DNA from: CBDCMJ01 sp965224325
Lineage (GTDB): Bacteria > Chloroflexota > Dehalococcoidia > Lucifugimonadales > UBA3495
Reading direction: 5' to 3'
Length of the DNA stretch: 64,000 nucleotides
Assembly (NCBI GenBank): GCA_965224325.1
Contig: CBDCYT010000016.1
Span: forward strand, 124,001-188,000
Shown here: piece by piece, positions 27,441 through 36,644 of the stretch
How the letters are laid out: each line of letters begins with the position of its first letter
How positions within the stretch are numbered: the stretch's first letter is position 1
Notes under the pieces: model-generated
Database searches by the model: none
Told to the model about the DNA's origin: nothing
Seen by the model: the letters and a program-made list of their open reading frames with translations, nothing else
Translations under genes and position numbers: made by a program

Positions 27441-28336
27441 TGGTAAATGCGGCTGAACCCCAAGCCAAAGAATACGCAATCGAGGAATTCATAGTCCGCA
27501 GCGAGCCTTACTACCACCCGGTAGGGGACGAGTTGGAGTTGTTCACCGCGGCCTATAATCAACACATTCCGGTGCTATTGAAGGGGCCGACAGGCTGTGG
27601 AAAAACCCGGTTTGTGGAGTATATGGCCTGGAAGCTGGGCCGTCCTCTTGCCGTGGTTAAGGACGGCGCCAAAAGTCAGGATGTTGGGGATAAAGAGGTC
27701 AGGGTGCCCCTGGTGACCATCGCCTGTCACGAAGACCTTACGGCCAGCGACTTGGTTGGACGCTACCTACTTGACGCCAACGGAACCCGCTGGATGGACG
27801 GTCCCATGACACGGGCGGTGAAAGCCGGGGCTATCCTTTATCTCGACGAAGTGGTGGAAGCACGCAAGGACACCACCGTGCTCATCCATCCCCTCACCGA
27901 CCACCGGCGCATCTTGCCGGTGGAGAAGACCGGGTCGATTATCGAGGCTGACGACCGGTTTTTGCTGTGCATCTCCTATAACCCGGGCTATCAGAGCGCC
28001 CTCAAAGACTTGAAGCACAGCACCAGGCAGCGGTTCATCTCAGTGGAGTTCAACTACCCGCCCAGAGAGATCGAGAGAGAGATAATTGCCCGCGAAGCCG
28101 GCTGTTCTCTCGAGCAGGCAGACTCGCTTGCCAAGTTGGGCGAGAAAATACGCAACCTGGAAGAGCACGGTCTCCAGGAAGGCGCCAGCACCAGGTTGCT
28201 TATCTATGCCGCCCGTCTCATGTCCGAGGGCATAGGAGCCCGGCGCGCCTGCCAGGTGGGGATTGTGTGGACCTTGACAGACGAGCCAGAGCTGCAACGA
28301 AGCCTTGAAGAAGTGGTTTCCTCTATATTCGAATAG
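27440..28336 (+). CDS. MoxR-family AAA+ ATPase (CbbQ/NorQ type)
   Basis: 298-residue AAA+ ATPase of the CbbQ/NirQ/NorQ branch of MoxR proteins. Walker A is GPTGCGKTR (49-57), Walker B AILYLDEVVEA, with SYNPGYQ (sensor 1 region) and STRQRF before the C-terminal CbbQ domain (ASTRLLIYAARLM). These ATPases work with VWA-domain partners to mature or activate metalloenzymes. Its partner is the NorD-like gene at 28934, one gene downstream. No norB, norC or cbb genes are in the window, so the client enzyme is unknown. Confidence 0.88.
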   Translation: MVNAAEPQAKEYAIEEFIVRSEPYYHPVGDELELFTAAYNQHIPVLLKGPTGCGKTRFVEYMAWKLGRPLAVVKDGAKSQDVGDKEVRVPLVTIACHEDLTASDLVGRYLLDANGTRWMDGPMTRAVKAGAILYLDEVVEARKDTTVLIHPLTDHRRILPVEKTGSIIEADDRFLLCISYNPGYQSALKDLKHSTRQRFISVEFNYPPREIEREIIAREAGCSLEQADSLAKLGEKIRNLEEHGLQEGASTRLLIYAARLMSEGIGARRACQVGIVWTLTDEPELQRSLEEVVSSIFE

Positions 28337-28344
28337 AGGTGTCA

Positions 28345-28932
28345 ATGATTTCATCCCCGCCGGACGTCATCCGCAAGCTGTTGACCCGCCGGGCAAAGCA
28401 GCTGGTGGACGACTCGGCTCTGACGTCGGCCGCGGTACTCGTGTTGCTCTATGAAAAAGATGGCGAGTATTGCGTCTTGCTCAACGAGCGGTCTGAACAA
28501 GTGGAGCACCACAGGGGGGAGATATCCTTCCCCGGAGGCGCTGAGGACCCAAAAGACAGAGATTTCCTAGATACCGCTCTCAGGGAAACCGAAGAGGAGA
28601 TGGGCATCGACCGGGCCCAGATCACCATCCTTGGGCAGCTGGACGATATCGTCACTAACAGCCGGTTCCACGTAAGAGTCTTCGTCGGGTCGATTCCGCA
28701 ACATCACCAGTTCAAACCCAGCGCCATCGAGATAGCCGAGGTTTTAGAAGTCCCCATCACCCTATTGCAAGACCCGGCCAACCTGAGAGTGGAGACCCGC
28801 TGGGAAGACAGCACGCCGGTAACTAGCTACTCTTACGCCTACAAAGAGCACCTGATATTCGGGGCAACGGCAAGAATCCTCCGGCAGTTCCTGGAGCTTC
28901 TGGCGGATGGCAAGGAAAAGGAGGAACACTGA
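28345..28932 (+). CDS. Nudix hydrolase, CoA-pyrophosphatase-like
   Basis: 195-residue Nudix protein. The Nudix box is visible as GGAEDPKDRDF then LRETEEEMGI, and the preceding YCVLLNERSEQVEHHRGEISFPGG matches the NudL/CoA diphosphatase signature. Likely splits CoA or related nucleotides. Starts at GTG 28339 or ATG 28345; I use the ATG. It sits between the MoxR ATPase and the NorD-like gene, with only one base before the latter's likely start, so all three form an operon, with coaE also upstream; a CoA-related enzyme beside coaE is a sensible pairing. Confidence 0.82.
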   Translation: MISSPPDVIRKLLTRRAKQLVDDSALTSAAVLVLLYEKDGEYCVLLNERSEQVEHHRGEISFPGGAEDPKDRDFLDTALRETEEEMGIDRAQITILGQLDDIVTNSRFHVRVFVGSIPQHHQFKPSAIEIAEVLEVPITLLQDPANLRVETRWEDSTPVTSYSYAYKEHLIFGATARILRQFLELLADGKEKEEH

Positions 28933-28933
28933 A

Positions 28934-31900
28934 TTGAGCACGCTTCCTCTGCCAGAAATCGAAACGGAACTGGCGAAGCTTCCCCCCGCGGTCTTGGAAG
29001 CATACCAGGGGGCCAGACCCTCCCTAGAGGCCGCCTTTGGTCAGGAAGAGCTTAACCTCTGGGCCAAAGAGGGGCTCTCCATAGGCACTCAGACCGTGCG
29101 TTCCTGGGAATCTGCGGTGGAATACTACCGGGTCTGCCCCCAAGTGGCTCGGTTCCTGTCATTCCCCTCTTTCATGCAATGGGCGCGTTGCGGCACCTAT
29201 CTTGCTCAAGACTCACCCACGCTGGCCGTGTCCTTTTTTAAGGCTAGCTCCACTATTGTGCCCAACCTGCGTCCCCAGTACATTCCCCGCTGGGCGGGAC
29301 TGGGCCGCAGCTTGTACAAAGGAACCTGGAAGTCTAGCACGTTGGCCGCAAAGTTCTTTGAAGTGAGCCCGGACTTGGTCCGCAGCCTGCCATTCTGGGA
29401 CGTGGAGGTCTTCGCCTCGTTAATCGAAGCCCTGTCCTACAAGTCCTACGACGTGGCCGGAGAGTGTCTGGTGCTGGGGCGGGACGTATTGCCCGCCATG
29501 GGACGGGAGCGGGAGCCCTTTTTATCCATGTCCCGGGCCTTGGTCGACGGTAGTTGGAGAGAGGTCAAGACCTGCTTGGAGTTGGTGCCAAGGGCCCTGC
29601 AGCAAGTGGAAGAGGGCCAAACCGGCCGCCTGCTCAAGCTGGGCGAGCGCCTGGCCAAGGCCGGCATGCGTGACACCTCACGCTTCCTATCCGACGGGAC
29701 CCAAGCCCTTAGCCGAGTGCCCCAAGGGTCACAAGGCTATGTCCTTGACCTGTGCGAGACCTTGCTCGCGATTTCTCCGGAGGCAGTCCCTCCCTTCTTC
29801 AAGAGCTTGAGCGATGTGCTCAACCGGATAACCGTGAGCCAGTTGGAAACCTGGTTCCAACACGGTGTGGGACTGTTGAAAGACAACCCGGAAAGCGGGA
29901 TTGCCTTCTTCAAGGTGGAGTCCAATACCTCCCAGTCCCTGCTGGAAACTCTCTCCTCAAGCCTGGAACTGGACCGTGTCAAGGGCATAATCCGGCTGTA
30001 CTGCCGGGCGCTGTCCGGGTTCGGCGTGGAGATTTTCACTACCAAGGAATTGGTGCGCAAGAACATAGGCTGGGTGGACGAGGATTCGGCCTCCACCGAT
30101 GGGACCAAAGTGTTCTTGCCTCCGTTGGTGGACCACTACACCAACAAAGCAGACAATTTCTCTTGGTTCAAGGTTGTGTCCACTCACCAAGTGGCCCACC
30201 TGGAGTTTGGCAGCTTCGAGTTCGAGTTCGAGAAGGCGGCCATTCAGTTCGATGACCGCCGGCTTGATCTGGAAAGGGAACTAGGCGAGCGAAGATCAAC
30301 GCAGCAGTCGGCCCAGCAATTAACAACGCGAGAGCCGGCCGGCCAGGAACAGGACACTGCGGAGGAACCGGCTGAGCCGGGAACGAACGGCCAATCCGCC
30401 AGTCGAGAGCAGGCGGCGTCAAATGGACTGGGCGCTGACCGGGCTTATACATCCATTGGGCGTCTCCTGCAGCTGTTCGATAACCGCCAACTCGGATTCG
30501 ACTTATTCACTGTCCTGGAAGATTGCCGTCTGGACTACCGCATCAACATGGAGTATCCAGGCATCAAAAGAGCGGCGGAGCGGGTACAGGCCGAATCCCG
30601 GGCCTCCCGGCCCAAGATTCAAGATTTGCAGCTGCAAGAGGCCTTGGTGGAGCTGCTCATCCACATGAGTTTGGGACAGTTCACCGACCTGCCTGTGCCC
30701 AAGGAATACCGGGAAGAGGCGGTTATGCTGGCCCGCATCCTGCACCAGTTGCGCGCGGTCCAGGCAACGGTCGAGGACACGTCAGAAGCCACGGTGCGGG
30801 CCTACGAAATAATCTCCCGCATTCAGAACGAGACTCAGCCCGAAGACCAGTGGGAAGACGAGGACATGGAACAACCCGGGGACTTTTCTGAGGAAGAGTT
30901 TCAAGAGCTCATCGATAAGCTCCAAGCCAGCATGGAAGGGACTGGCGACCCGGGTGATGGCGACCCCTACGATTCTCCTGAACCAGTGGACTTTAGGGGC
31001 GATTTCAAACCCGAAATGGTGCAGCTCTTGGTCAGACTTCAGGCGGATGCCGGAGACCAGGGTGAGGGCCAACCGCTGTCCCAAGAGATGCTGGAGCAGC
31101 TGCTTGAGGAGAGCACTGAGCTGGAATTGGACGCCGAGCAGGGCGATATCAGCGGCAGTATGACCACCTTCGCTCAGAATCTTATGAAAGAGGCCGGCGC
31201 ACCGCCTCCGAATTCTCAACCGGGGCAGGGCTATGGGCCTCTGCTGCATGACAACGACCAAGGCGGGGAATTGGAGGCGAAAGAGCCCCAAACTTTCGCC
31301 TACGACGAGTGGGACTTTAGGGCTGCCGACTACAAGCCGAAGTGGTGCATCGTCAAGGAGAAGACCGTCGAGGAGGGGGAGCCCAACTTCTACAATGACT
31401 CCTTGAAGAACTACATGAGCTTGAGTAACCATATCAAGCGGCAGTTTGAGCTCATCATGCCGGAAAGTTTCAAGAGAATTTACCGGCTGGTCGATGGTGA
31501 GGACTTGGACTTAAACGCGGCCTTAGAGGCTTGGGCCGATCTTAAGATGAATGTCCCTCCCGACGACAAGATTTACTGGCAGCGCAATCGCACCCGGCGC
31601 GACGTGGCCGTGGTGTTTCTATTGGACATGAGCGCCTCCACTGCCGAGGCAATCGATGAAGGCCGGCAGGTGGTTGATGACCGGGACGCGCCGGAGGACC
31701 CGGTGGAATACATGGTGTGGCTGAGACGGCGCCGCGAGGGGCTGGTGCGCCGGAACTATAAGCGCATAATCGACTTGGAAAAAGAGAGCACGTCGCTGCT
31801 TATCAACGCCCTGGAATCTATCGGAGACACCTACGGGATTTACGGTTTCTCCGGCTATGGCCGGGAAAACGTGGAGTTCTACGTTATCAAGGACATCGAT

Positions 31901-32287
31901 GAAGAGTTTGGCGACAAGGTCAAACGGCGTATCGACAAGATCACTCCCCTTCATGCGACCCGCATGGGCGCGGCGGTCCGCCACGCCATATCCAAGCTGG
32001 AACGCCAGGACGCCAGCACCAAGATTTTGTTCTTAATCAGCGATGGGCGTCCTCAAGACCGCGGCTACAGCCGCGAGGGTGTGGAAAAGGAATACGCTGT
32101 TCACGACACCCACATGGCCCTCATCGAAGCTAAACGCCAGAATATCACGCCGTTTTGTTTGACGGTGGACAAGGCGGGCCACGACTACTTAAAGAGCATG
32201 TGCGGCGACATGGGGTATGAGGTGCTAGACGACATCAATGCGTTGCCCGAGCGGTTGCCTATGTTGTACCGGCAGCTTACGACTTAG
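28934..32287 (+). CDS. NorD-like VWA protein with N-terminal helical repeats
   Basis: About 1,117 residues. The C-terminal 230 residues form a von Willebrand A domain with the MIDAS start LLDMSAST near residue 898, GIYGFSGYG, and LFLISDGRPQDRGY. The N-terminal 450 residues are degenerate helical repeats (recurring SFF/KFF plus a Ser-Pro or Val-Pro turn). In between is an acidic, Gln-rich linker (residues 450-500) and the NorD-type segment with LEDCRLDYRINMEYPGI. NorD/CbbO proteins act with a NorQ/CbbQ ATPase, present two genes upstream. ATG 28907 also opens the frame, but TTG 28934 has AGGAGG eight bases upstream and does not overlap the Nudix gene. Confidence 0.85.
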   Translation: MSTLPLPEIETELAKLPPAVLEAYQGARPSLEAAFGQEELNLWAKEGLSIGTQTVRSWESAVEYYRVCPQVARFLSFPSFMQWARCGTYLAQDSPTLAVSFFKASSTIVPNLRPQYIPRWAGLGRSLYKGTWKSSTLAAKFFEVSPDLVRSLPFWDVEVFASLIEALSYKSYDVAGECLVLGRDVLPAMGREREPFLSMSRALVDGSWREVKTCLELVPRALQQVEEGQTGRLLKLGERLAKAGMRDTSRFLSDGTQALSRVPQGSQGYVLDLCETLLAISPEAVPPFFKSLSDVLNRITVSQLETWFQHGVGLLKDNPESGIAFFKVESNTSQSLLETLSSSLELDRVKGIIRLYCRALSGFGVEIFTTKELVRKNIGWVDEDSASTDGTKVFLPPLVDHYTNKADNFSWFKVVSTHQVAHLEFGSFEFEFEKAAIQFDDRRLDLERELGERRSTQQSAQQLTTREPAGQEQDTAEEPAEPGTNGQSASREQAASNGLGADRAYTSIGRLLQLFDNRQLGFDLFTVLEDCRLDYRINMEYPGIKRAAERVQAESRASRPKIQDLQLQEALVELLIHMSLGQFTDLPVPKEYREEAVMLARILHQLRAVQATVEDTSEATVRAYEIISRIQNETQPEDQWEDEDMEQPGDFSEEEFQELIDKLQASMEGTGDPGDGDPYDSPEPVDFRGDFKPEMVQLLVRLQADAGDQGEGQPLSQEMLEQLLEESTELELDAEQGDISGSMTTFAQNLMKEAGAPPPNSQPGQGYGPLLHDNDQGGELEAKEPQTFAYDEWDFRAADYKPKWCIVKEKTVEEGEPNFYNDSLKNYMSLSNHIKRQFELIMPESFKRIYRLVDGEDLDLNAALEAWADLKMNVPPDDKIYWQRNRTRRDVAVVFLLDMSASTAEAIDEGRQVVDDRDAPEDPVEYMVWLRRRREGLVRRNYKRIIDLEKESTSLLINALESIGDTYGIYGFSGYGRENVEFYVIKDIDEEFGDKVKRRIDKITPLHATRMGAAVRHAISKLERQDASTKILFLISDGRPQDRGYSREGVEKEYAVHDTHMALIEAKRQNITPFCLTVDKAGHDYLKSMCGDMGYEVLDDINALPERLPMLYRQLTT

Positions 32288-32326
32288 GGCGACTTGGCCG
32301 TGCCTGCCCTGAATATGCCGGAATAA

Positions 32327-32380
32327 CGCACTACGGGCCTGCCCGGTAATTGGGCAGGCCCGTAGTGCGTCGGTCTTTTT
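32327..32380 (+). terminator. Intrinsic terminator after the NorD-like gene
   Basis: A long perfect stem, CGCACTACGGGCCTGCCC pairing with GGGCAGGCCCGTAGTGCG around GGTAATT, followed by TCGGTCTTTTT. It ends the coaE to NorD transcript and faces the converging cinA gene. Confidence 0.93.
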
Positions 32381-32390
32381 GGTGCGACGC

Positions 32391-33635
32391 CTAGGTGGAA
32401 ACCTTCGTACCCTCCGCGACCATCTTCCGCAGTTCGATTAAGGCCTGATTGGACATCCGGCGCTTGATGACTATCCGGCGAGGGGGCAAGCGAAGCTCCA
32501 TTTCCCGGACCTGATGATCGCTGACGATTGCGAGGTAGCCTAGGCCCACCGGCTTCCCCTCCAACTCTCCCGGTCCAGCCACCCCTGTAACGCCGATACC
32601 CAGGTCTGCGTCCATGACCTCTCGGATGGACTGGGCCATGGCCGTGGCGGTCTCCTGGCTCACCACCCCATGGGTGTTAATAGCGTCTTGGGGCACCCCG
32701 TGGGCGATCATCGTCTGGCTGGTGTAGGCAACTACCCCGCCTTTGAAGTAATTCAGACCATGAGACGCCTCTGAAATGCTGTTGGCCAGGTAGCCCCCGG
32801 TGCACGATTCCATGGTCGCTAAGGTCAGTTTCCTCGCTTCCAGGACTGGCGCAATGGCCTGCTCCGGCGTGTCTTCGTCGTAACCCCAAACGTATGGCCC
32901 CAATCGTTCCACGATAGCGTCCTCAACCGGTTGGATCAAAAACCGGGCGGCTGCCGCGTCCTGGGCCCGGGCAATAATCCTCAAGTGTATGCCGTCGGCC
33001 TTGGAGTAGATTCCCAGGTAGGGGTTCTCCCGGCCGAAAAACTCTGAGACGATTTCATCAATGGAGCCTTCGGACATCCCCATGGTCTTAATGTTACGGG
33101 TGATGGTGACCTCTCCATCCACCAAGGGGCGCAGTCGAGGTTCCACCTCCTCCCCCCAGATGGCTTGCATCTCTCCTGGCGGTCCGGGGAGGCAAACGAT
33201 TATCTTTCTTCCATGCTCCACCCACCAGCCGGGAGCCGTTCCGTTGCGGTTGGGTATAAATTGAGCGGAAGGGATTAGTAAAGCCTGCTTGACGTTGTGG
33301 GAGGGCATCACCTGACCCCTGCCCCGGAAATACTCCTCCAACGCCTGCACCACCTCCGGTTGGACCACCGGAATCTCTCTCAGGGCTCCGGCGACCGCCT
33401 CCCTGGTCAAGTCATCCTGGGTGGGTCCCAGACCTCCAGTGGTAAAGACCACATCCGAACGCTCCAGACCACGGGAAATGGCTTCGGTCAGCATCGCCAG
33501 GTCATCTCCGACGATAGATAACCATTGGACCTGGATTCCCAGAGCGGGTAGCCTAGCGGCGATCCAGGAGGAGTTGGTGTCGGTCAACTCGCCCATCAAG
33601 AGCTCGTGGCCTATGGAAATGATTTCAGCTTTCAT
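32391..33635 (-). CDS. cinA: CinA-family protein (nicotinamide-nucleotide amidase)
   Basis: 414 residues. N-terminal MoCF-like domain with ISIGHELLMGELTDTNS, VFTTGGLGPTQDDLTRE and LPGPPGEM; C-terminal amidase domain with TMESCTGGYLANSIS, GGVVAYT and GIGVTGVAGPG. The family cleaves ADP-ribose and deamidates NMN in pyridine nucleotide recycling, and it was first named for competence induction. Both domains are intact. It converges with the NorD-like gene. The 33636-34027 interval upstream holds no gene that I can support. Confidence 0.92.
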   Translation of the reverse strand: MKAEIISIGHELLMGELTDTNSSWIAARLPALGIQVQWLSIVGDDLAMLTEAISRGLERSDVVFTTGGLGPTQDDLTREAVAGALREIPVVQPEVVQALEEYFRGRGQVMPSHNVKQALLIPSAQFIPNRNGTAPGWWVEHGRKIIVCLPGPPGEMQAIWGEEVEPRLRPLVDGEVTITRNIKTMGMSEGSIDEIVSEFFGRENPYLGIYSKADGIHLRIIARAQDAAAARFLIQPVEDAIVERLGPYVWGYDEDTPEQAIAPVLEARKLTLATMESCTGGYLANSISEASHGLNYFKGGVVAYTSQTMIAHGVPQDAINTHGVVSQETATAMAQSIREVMDADLGIGVTGVAGPGELEGKPVGLGYLAIVSDHQVREMELRLPPRRIVIKRRMSNQALIELRKMVAEGTKVST

Positions 33636-34027
33636 ACAAGTTCCTCAAGAAAACCTTCTCCGGCGGTCCAGGCAGTCCCAACTGACGGCGGTGAAAGGCC
33701 CAAGAGAGCATCCTATAGTTCGACCCGTCGCCCCGGCAGTCCCATTGCCCTCGCGGAAAGCCTGGCAAGGCGGCATTCGAGTCCAAGCACCCCTTTGCAA
33801 GCACCCCTTTAACGGAACGCGAAACGATATCCGCCATTGTGGCCGGACCCGCACCGGCGTACCTGGTTAAGAGTCGGCCCATATGCTGTCTCCCGGAGGT
33901 CAACCGGAACCTTGTGACTCGTCCTGCCGCCGGACAGAAGTGTAGCCCCGCCAGCTTGGTCAATTATACTCCGGGCTCGGAGTTTGGGCACGGCGAACTG
34001 CCGAGGCTTCCAGGGAGTTTTAGATTC

Positions 34028-34253
34028 CAGGGTGCTTTAATTGTGTGCCGCCGGTGATACCCGCCGCTCACCCGTCTTTCCCGCGAAGCTTGTCCCCGAC
34101 GCCGATCGGGGAACGGGAATCCATCCCGCCGCTCACCTGTCTTTCCCGCGAAAGCGGGAATGCGAATCCATACGTTCTTGATGTTGGACTGCCATCGGAC
34201 AAGCCCAAAGTTCATGGGAAAACAGGGGTTGTCGCGAAAGCTAAAAGGCTCTG
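34028..34253. repeat. MITE-like repeat, family A copy 2
   Basis: Starts CAGGGTGCTTTAATTGTGTG and ends GCTAAAAGGCTCTG, degraded terminal inverted repeats of family A. The internal CCCGCGAAAGCGGG hairpin and the TTCTTGATGTTGGACTGCC block are conserved, and an additional CCCCGACGCCGATCGGGG palindrome is inserted, as in copies 3 and 4. Confidence 0.75.
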
Positions 34254-34393
34254 CGGATACGGCGGAATCGTCTCGCTTCAAAGTCGAAATTGTGCTACGT
34301 TAAAGGCAATGATATTCTGTACCACTACATTCGCCACGAAGTTGGCAGTCACTGGGATTGCGTATCTACGGCACATAAGTTTGGGGAGGTAAG

Positions 34394-34825
34394 ATGCACC
34401 TGGTTATCGATGGCTTCCGGGGGGACAAAATCAAGATGTGGGACGAGCAACTTGTCCGGGAGTTCCTTGCGGAATGCCCTACCCGGCTGGGCATGACTCG
34501 TATCACGGAGCCCAAAGTCTTGGAGTACAGCGCCCCCAAGCCGCAGGATTCGGGAGTTTCCGGTTTCGTGATTATCGCGGAAAGTCATATCAGCATTCAT
34601 ACTTTCCCCCAACGGGACTACGTCAACATAGACATCTTTTCCTGTTTGCCTTTTGATCACCAACGCGCCCTGGCCGAGGCTAAAGAGCTTTTCGATCTGC
34701 AAGAAGTAAAGACCTGGCTCCTGGACCGGGGCTTGGAATGGCTGGATGAACGCCAAGGCATGGCAGAAGCAATGGAACAGCGGATGGCGTTGGAAGCGGG
34801 AGGTACGGGCCAGTCCCATGCCTGA
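34394..34825 (+). CDS. speD: S-adenosylmethionine decarboxylase proenzyme
   Basis: Pyruvoyl enzyme making decarboxylated SAM, the aminopropyl donor for spermidine. 143 residues (prokaryotic class 1B type). The self-cleavage site is Glu63-Ser64 in IAESHISIHTFP, with His68 and the downstream C-terminal segment FSCLPFDHQRAL. GGGGAGG lies five bases before the ATG. The 3' end overlaps the start of speB, so the pair is coupled. A spermidine synthase gene is not in the window. Confidence 0.92.
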   Translation: MHLVIDGFRGDKIKMWDEQLVREFLAECPTRLGMTRITEPKVLEYSAPKPQDSGVSGFVIIAESHISIHTFPQRDYVNIDIFSCLPFDHQRALAEAKELFDLQEVKTWLLDRGLEWLDERQGMAEAMEQRMALEAGGTGQSHA

Positions 34826-35738
34826 TATTGACCAAGGGCCTTGGGTTGCCCAGAACTTTCTCGCCCTCCCCCAACAGCAAAGCAACTTGGGAGACGCGAA
34901 GGTGGTGCTGGTCCCAGTGCCCTACGACAGCACAACCTCGTTTCGCAGCGGCGCTCGCGATGGACCGGGGGCCATCATTGAGGCGTCGTACGGCTTGGAA
35001 GACTATGACGCCGAGCTGCGGGTCGACGTATCCCAGGTGGGGATACACACCACGCCAATGCTTGAACCCCACATGGGTGGTCCGGAGCATATGGTAGACC
35101 GGGTGCGCCGGGCTGTGGAGCCCTACGTGGGAATGGGTAAGATGGTGGGCGTACTGGGGGGAGAGCACTCCGTGAGCGTGGGTTCGGTTCAAGCCCACGT
35201 CGAGGCTTACCCGGAACTATCGGTGCTCTACCTGGACGCTCACGCCGATCTACGAGACGAATACATGGGTACCCCTTGGGGTCATGCTTCCGTGGCCCGG
35301 CGCATTCACCAATCGTGCTCCTTGGTCCTGGTGGGAGTGCGCAGTCTGTGCCAGGAAGAGGACAGCTATATCCGGTCTAGGGAAGTTCCGTCGTTTCCAT
35401 GGCCGCCCCCGGTCGATGAAGAGTCTCTCAGGCAACAAATCGTGGACCAATTGGGTCCATTGGTATACGTCAGCGTGGACTTGGACGTTCTAGACCCTTC
35501 GATGATGCCTTCCGTGGGTACTCCGGAACCGGGCGGGATGGACTGGCAACAAGTGACATCTCTGCTGCGGGTAGTTGCGGAGTCCCGGCGGGTCGTGGGG
35601 TTCGACGTTTGTGAGCTGTCGCCAAACGCAGGGCCTCCGGCGTGCGCTTACACCGCCGCCAAGTTGGTGTACAAGCTTATCGCTTACACTCTTGCGATTT
35701 CTGCCGCCAACCACTGTCCTGGAGGCGCTGACGCGTGA
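34818..35738 (+). CDS. speB: Agmatinase / arginase-family ureohydrolase
   Basis: Hydrolyses agmatine to putrescine and urea. 306 residues. The binuclear manganese motifs are present: GGEHSVSVG, DAHADLRDEY and SVDLDVLDPS, and the C-terminal DVCELSPNAGP. In the first motif Glu replaces the common Asp (GGDHS), a change found in other agmatinases. The ATG at 34818 overlaps the speD stop, making a polyamine operon; a longer frame from 34746 would overlap speD by 80 bases and is rejected. Confidence 0.9.
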   Translation: MPDIDQGPWVAQNFLALPQQQSNLGDAKVVLVPVPYDSTTSFRSGARDGPGAIIEASYGLEDYDAELRVDVSQVGIHTTPMLEPHMGGPEHMVDRVRRAVEPYVGMGKMVGVLGGEHSVSVGSVQAHVEAYPELSVLYLDAHADLRDEYMGTPWGHASVARRIHQSCSLVLVGVRSLCQEEDSYIRSREVPSFPWPPPVDEESLRQQIVDQLGPLVYVSVDLDVLDPSMMPSVGTPEPGGMDWQQVTSLLRVVAESRRVVGFDVCELSPNAGPPACAYTAAKLVYKLIAYTLAISAANHCPGGADA

Positions 35739-35800
35739 TGAGTCATCATTTATTACGGAAGCCCATGGGATTCAAGAGCCTAAACAGCAGAAGAGATTAA

Positions 35801-36556
35801 ATGGGAGCTTCCTTGCGCATCGGCAGGCTCTTCGGGATTCCCATCGAAGTCAATGCCAGTTGGGTAATTATTTTCCTGCTGTTAACCTACCTTCTATCGC
35901 AGCAGTTTGAAGACGTAGGCCTGGGCTGGTCCGCAGTCCAACGATGGCTGGTGGCAGTGCTGATGGTGGTGCTGTTCTTCTTGTCGGTGCTGGCCCACGA
36001 GCTTAGTCACAGCGTACTGGCCCGGCGGCGGGGCATACCGGTGCGGGGCATCACTCTGTTTATTTTTGGGGGCGTATCTCGATTGGCCCGGCAACCGGAA
36101 CGTCCCATGACCGAGTTCGCGGTTGCGGTGGTGGGGCCATTAACCAGCCTGGGACTGGCAGCCGTTTCGGGGGCGCTGTGGTATTGGCTGGACTTGGGAG
36201 ACTCCACGTTGGGAGTGGTGTTGTTCCTGCTAGCCTGGTCTAACTTGTGCTTGGGGGTCTTCAACATCCTTCCGGGCTTTCCATTAGACGGAGGGCGAGT
36301 GCTTCGGGCGGCGATTTGGGCCCTTACTGGCGACTACAGCAAAGCGACTCGCGTTGCTACCAGAGCAGGGCAGGTAATTGGCTGCCTAACGGTAGCGGGG
36401 GGTTTGACATTGGCCGTTTTAGTGGACCTCTTCGACGGGCTATGGATTGCTCTGATCGGAGGTTTCCTGTTTTCCGTGGCTACTGCCAGCCACCGTGAGG
36501 AAAGCTCCACCCCATCGGTGGGTGTGGACCGGGTCTGGACTGGTCAGGACGCCTGA
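35801..36556 (+). CDS. Site-2 protease family (M50) membrane metalloprotease
   Basis: 251 residues, polytopic. Zinc motif LAHELSHSVLARRRGIPV (HExxH near residues 67-71) and the third ligand region NILPGFPLDGGRVLRA identify an SpoIVFB-like S2P protease. Members often carry C-terminal CBS domains; here the protein ends soon after the last membrane segment. Substrate unknown. It follows speB by 62 bases on the same strand. Confidence 0.88.
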   Translation: MGASLRIGRLFGIPIEVNASWVIIFLLLTYLLSQQFEDVGLGWSAVQRWLVAVLMVVLFFLSVLAHELSHSVLARRRGIPVRGITLFIFGGVSRLARQPERPMTEFAVAVVGPLTSLGLAAVSGALWYWLDLGDSTLGVVLFLLAWSNLCLGVFNILPGFPLDGGRVLRAAIWALTGDYSKATRVATRAGQVIGCLTVAGGLTLAVLVDLFDGLWIALIGGFLFSVATASHREESSTPSVGVDRVWTGQDA

Positions 36557-36644
36557 AGGAAGGGTTGCTAAGGAAGGGCTGCTGCGGTAACTGTACGGCA
36601 GCGCTATGGTATACAATGCCTGCGCCTAGCTTGAGAGGATGATA

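Noticed and set aside
33625..33963. 112-residue minus-strand frame upstream of cinA
   Set aside because: It overlaps the cinA start, lacks a ribosome site and resembles no family; likely a chance open frame.
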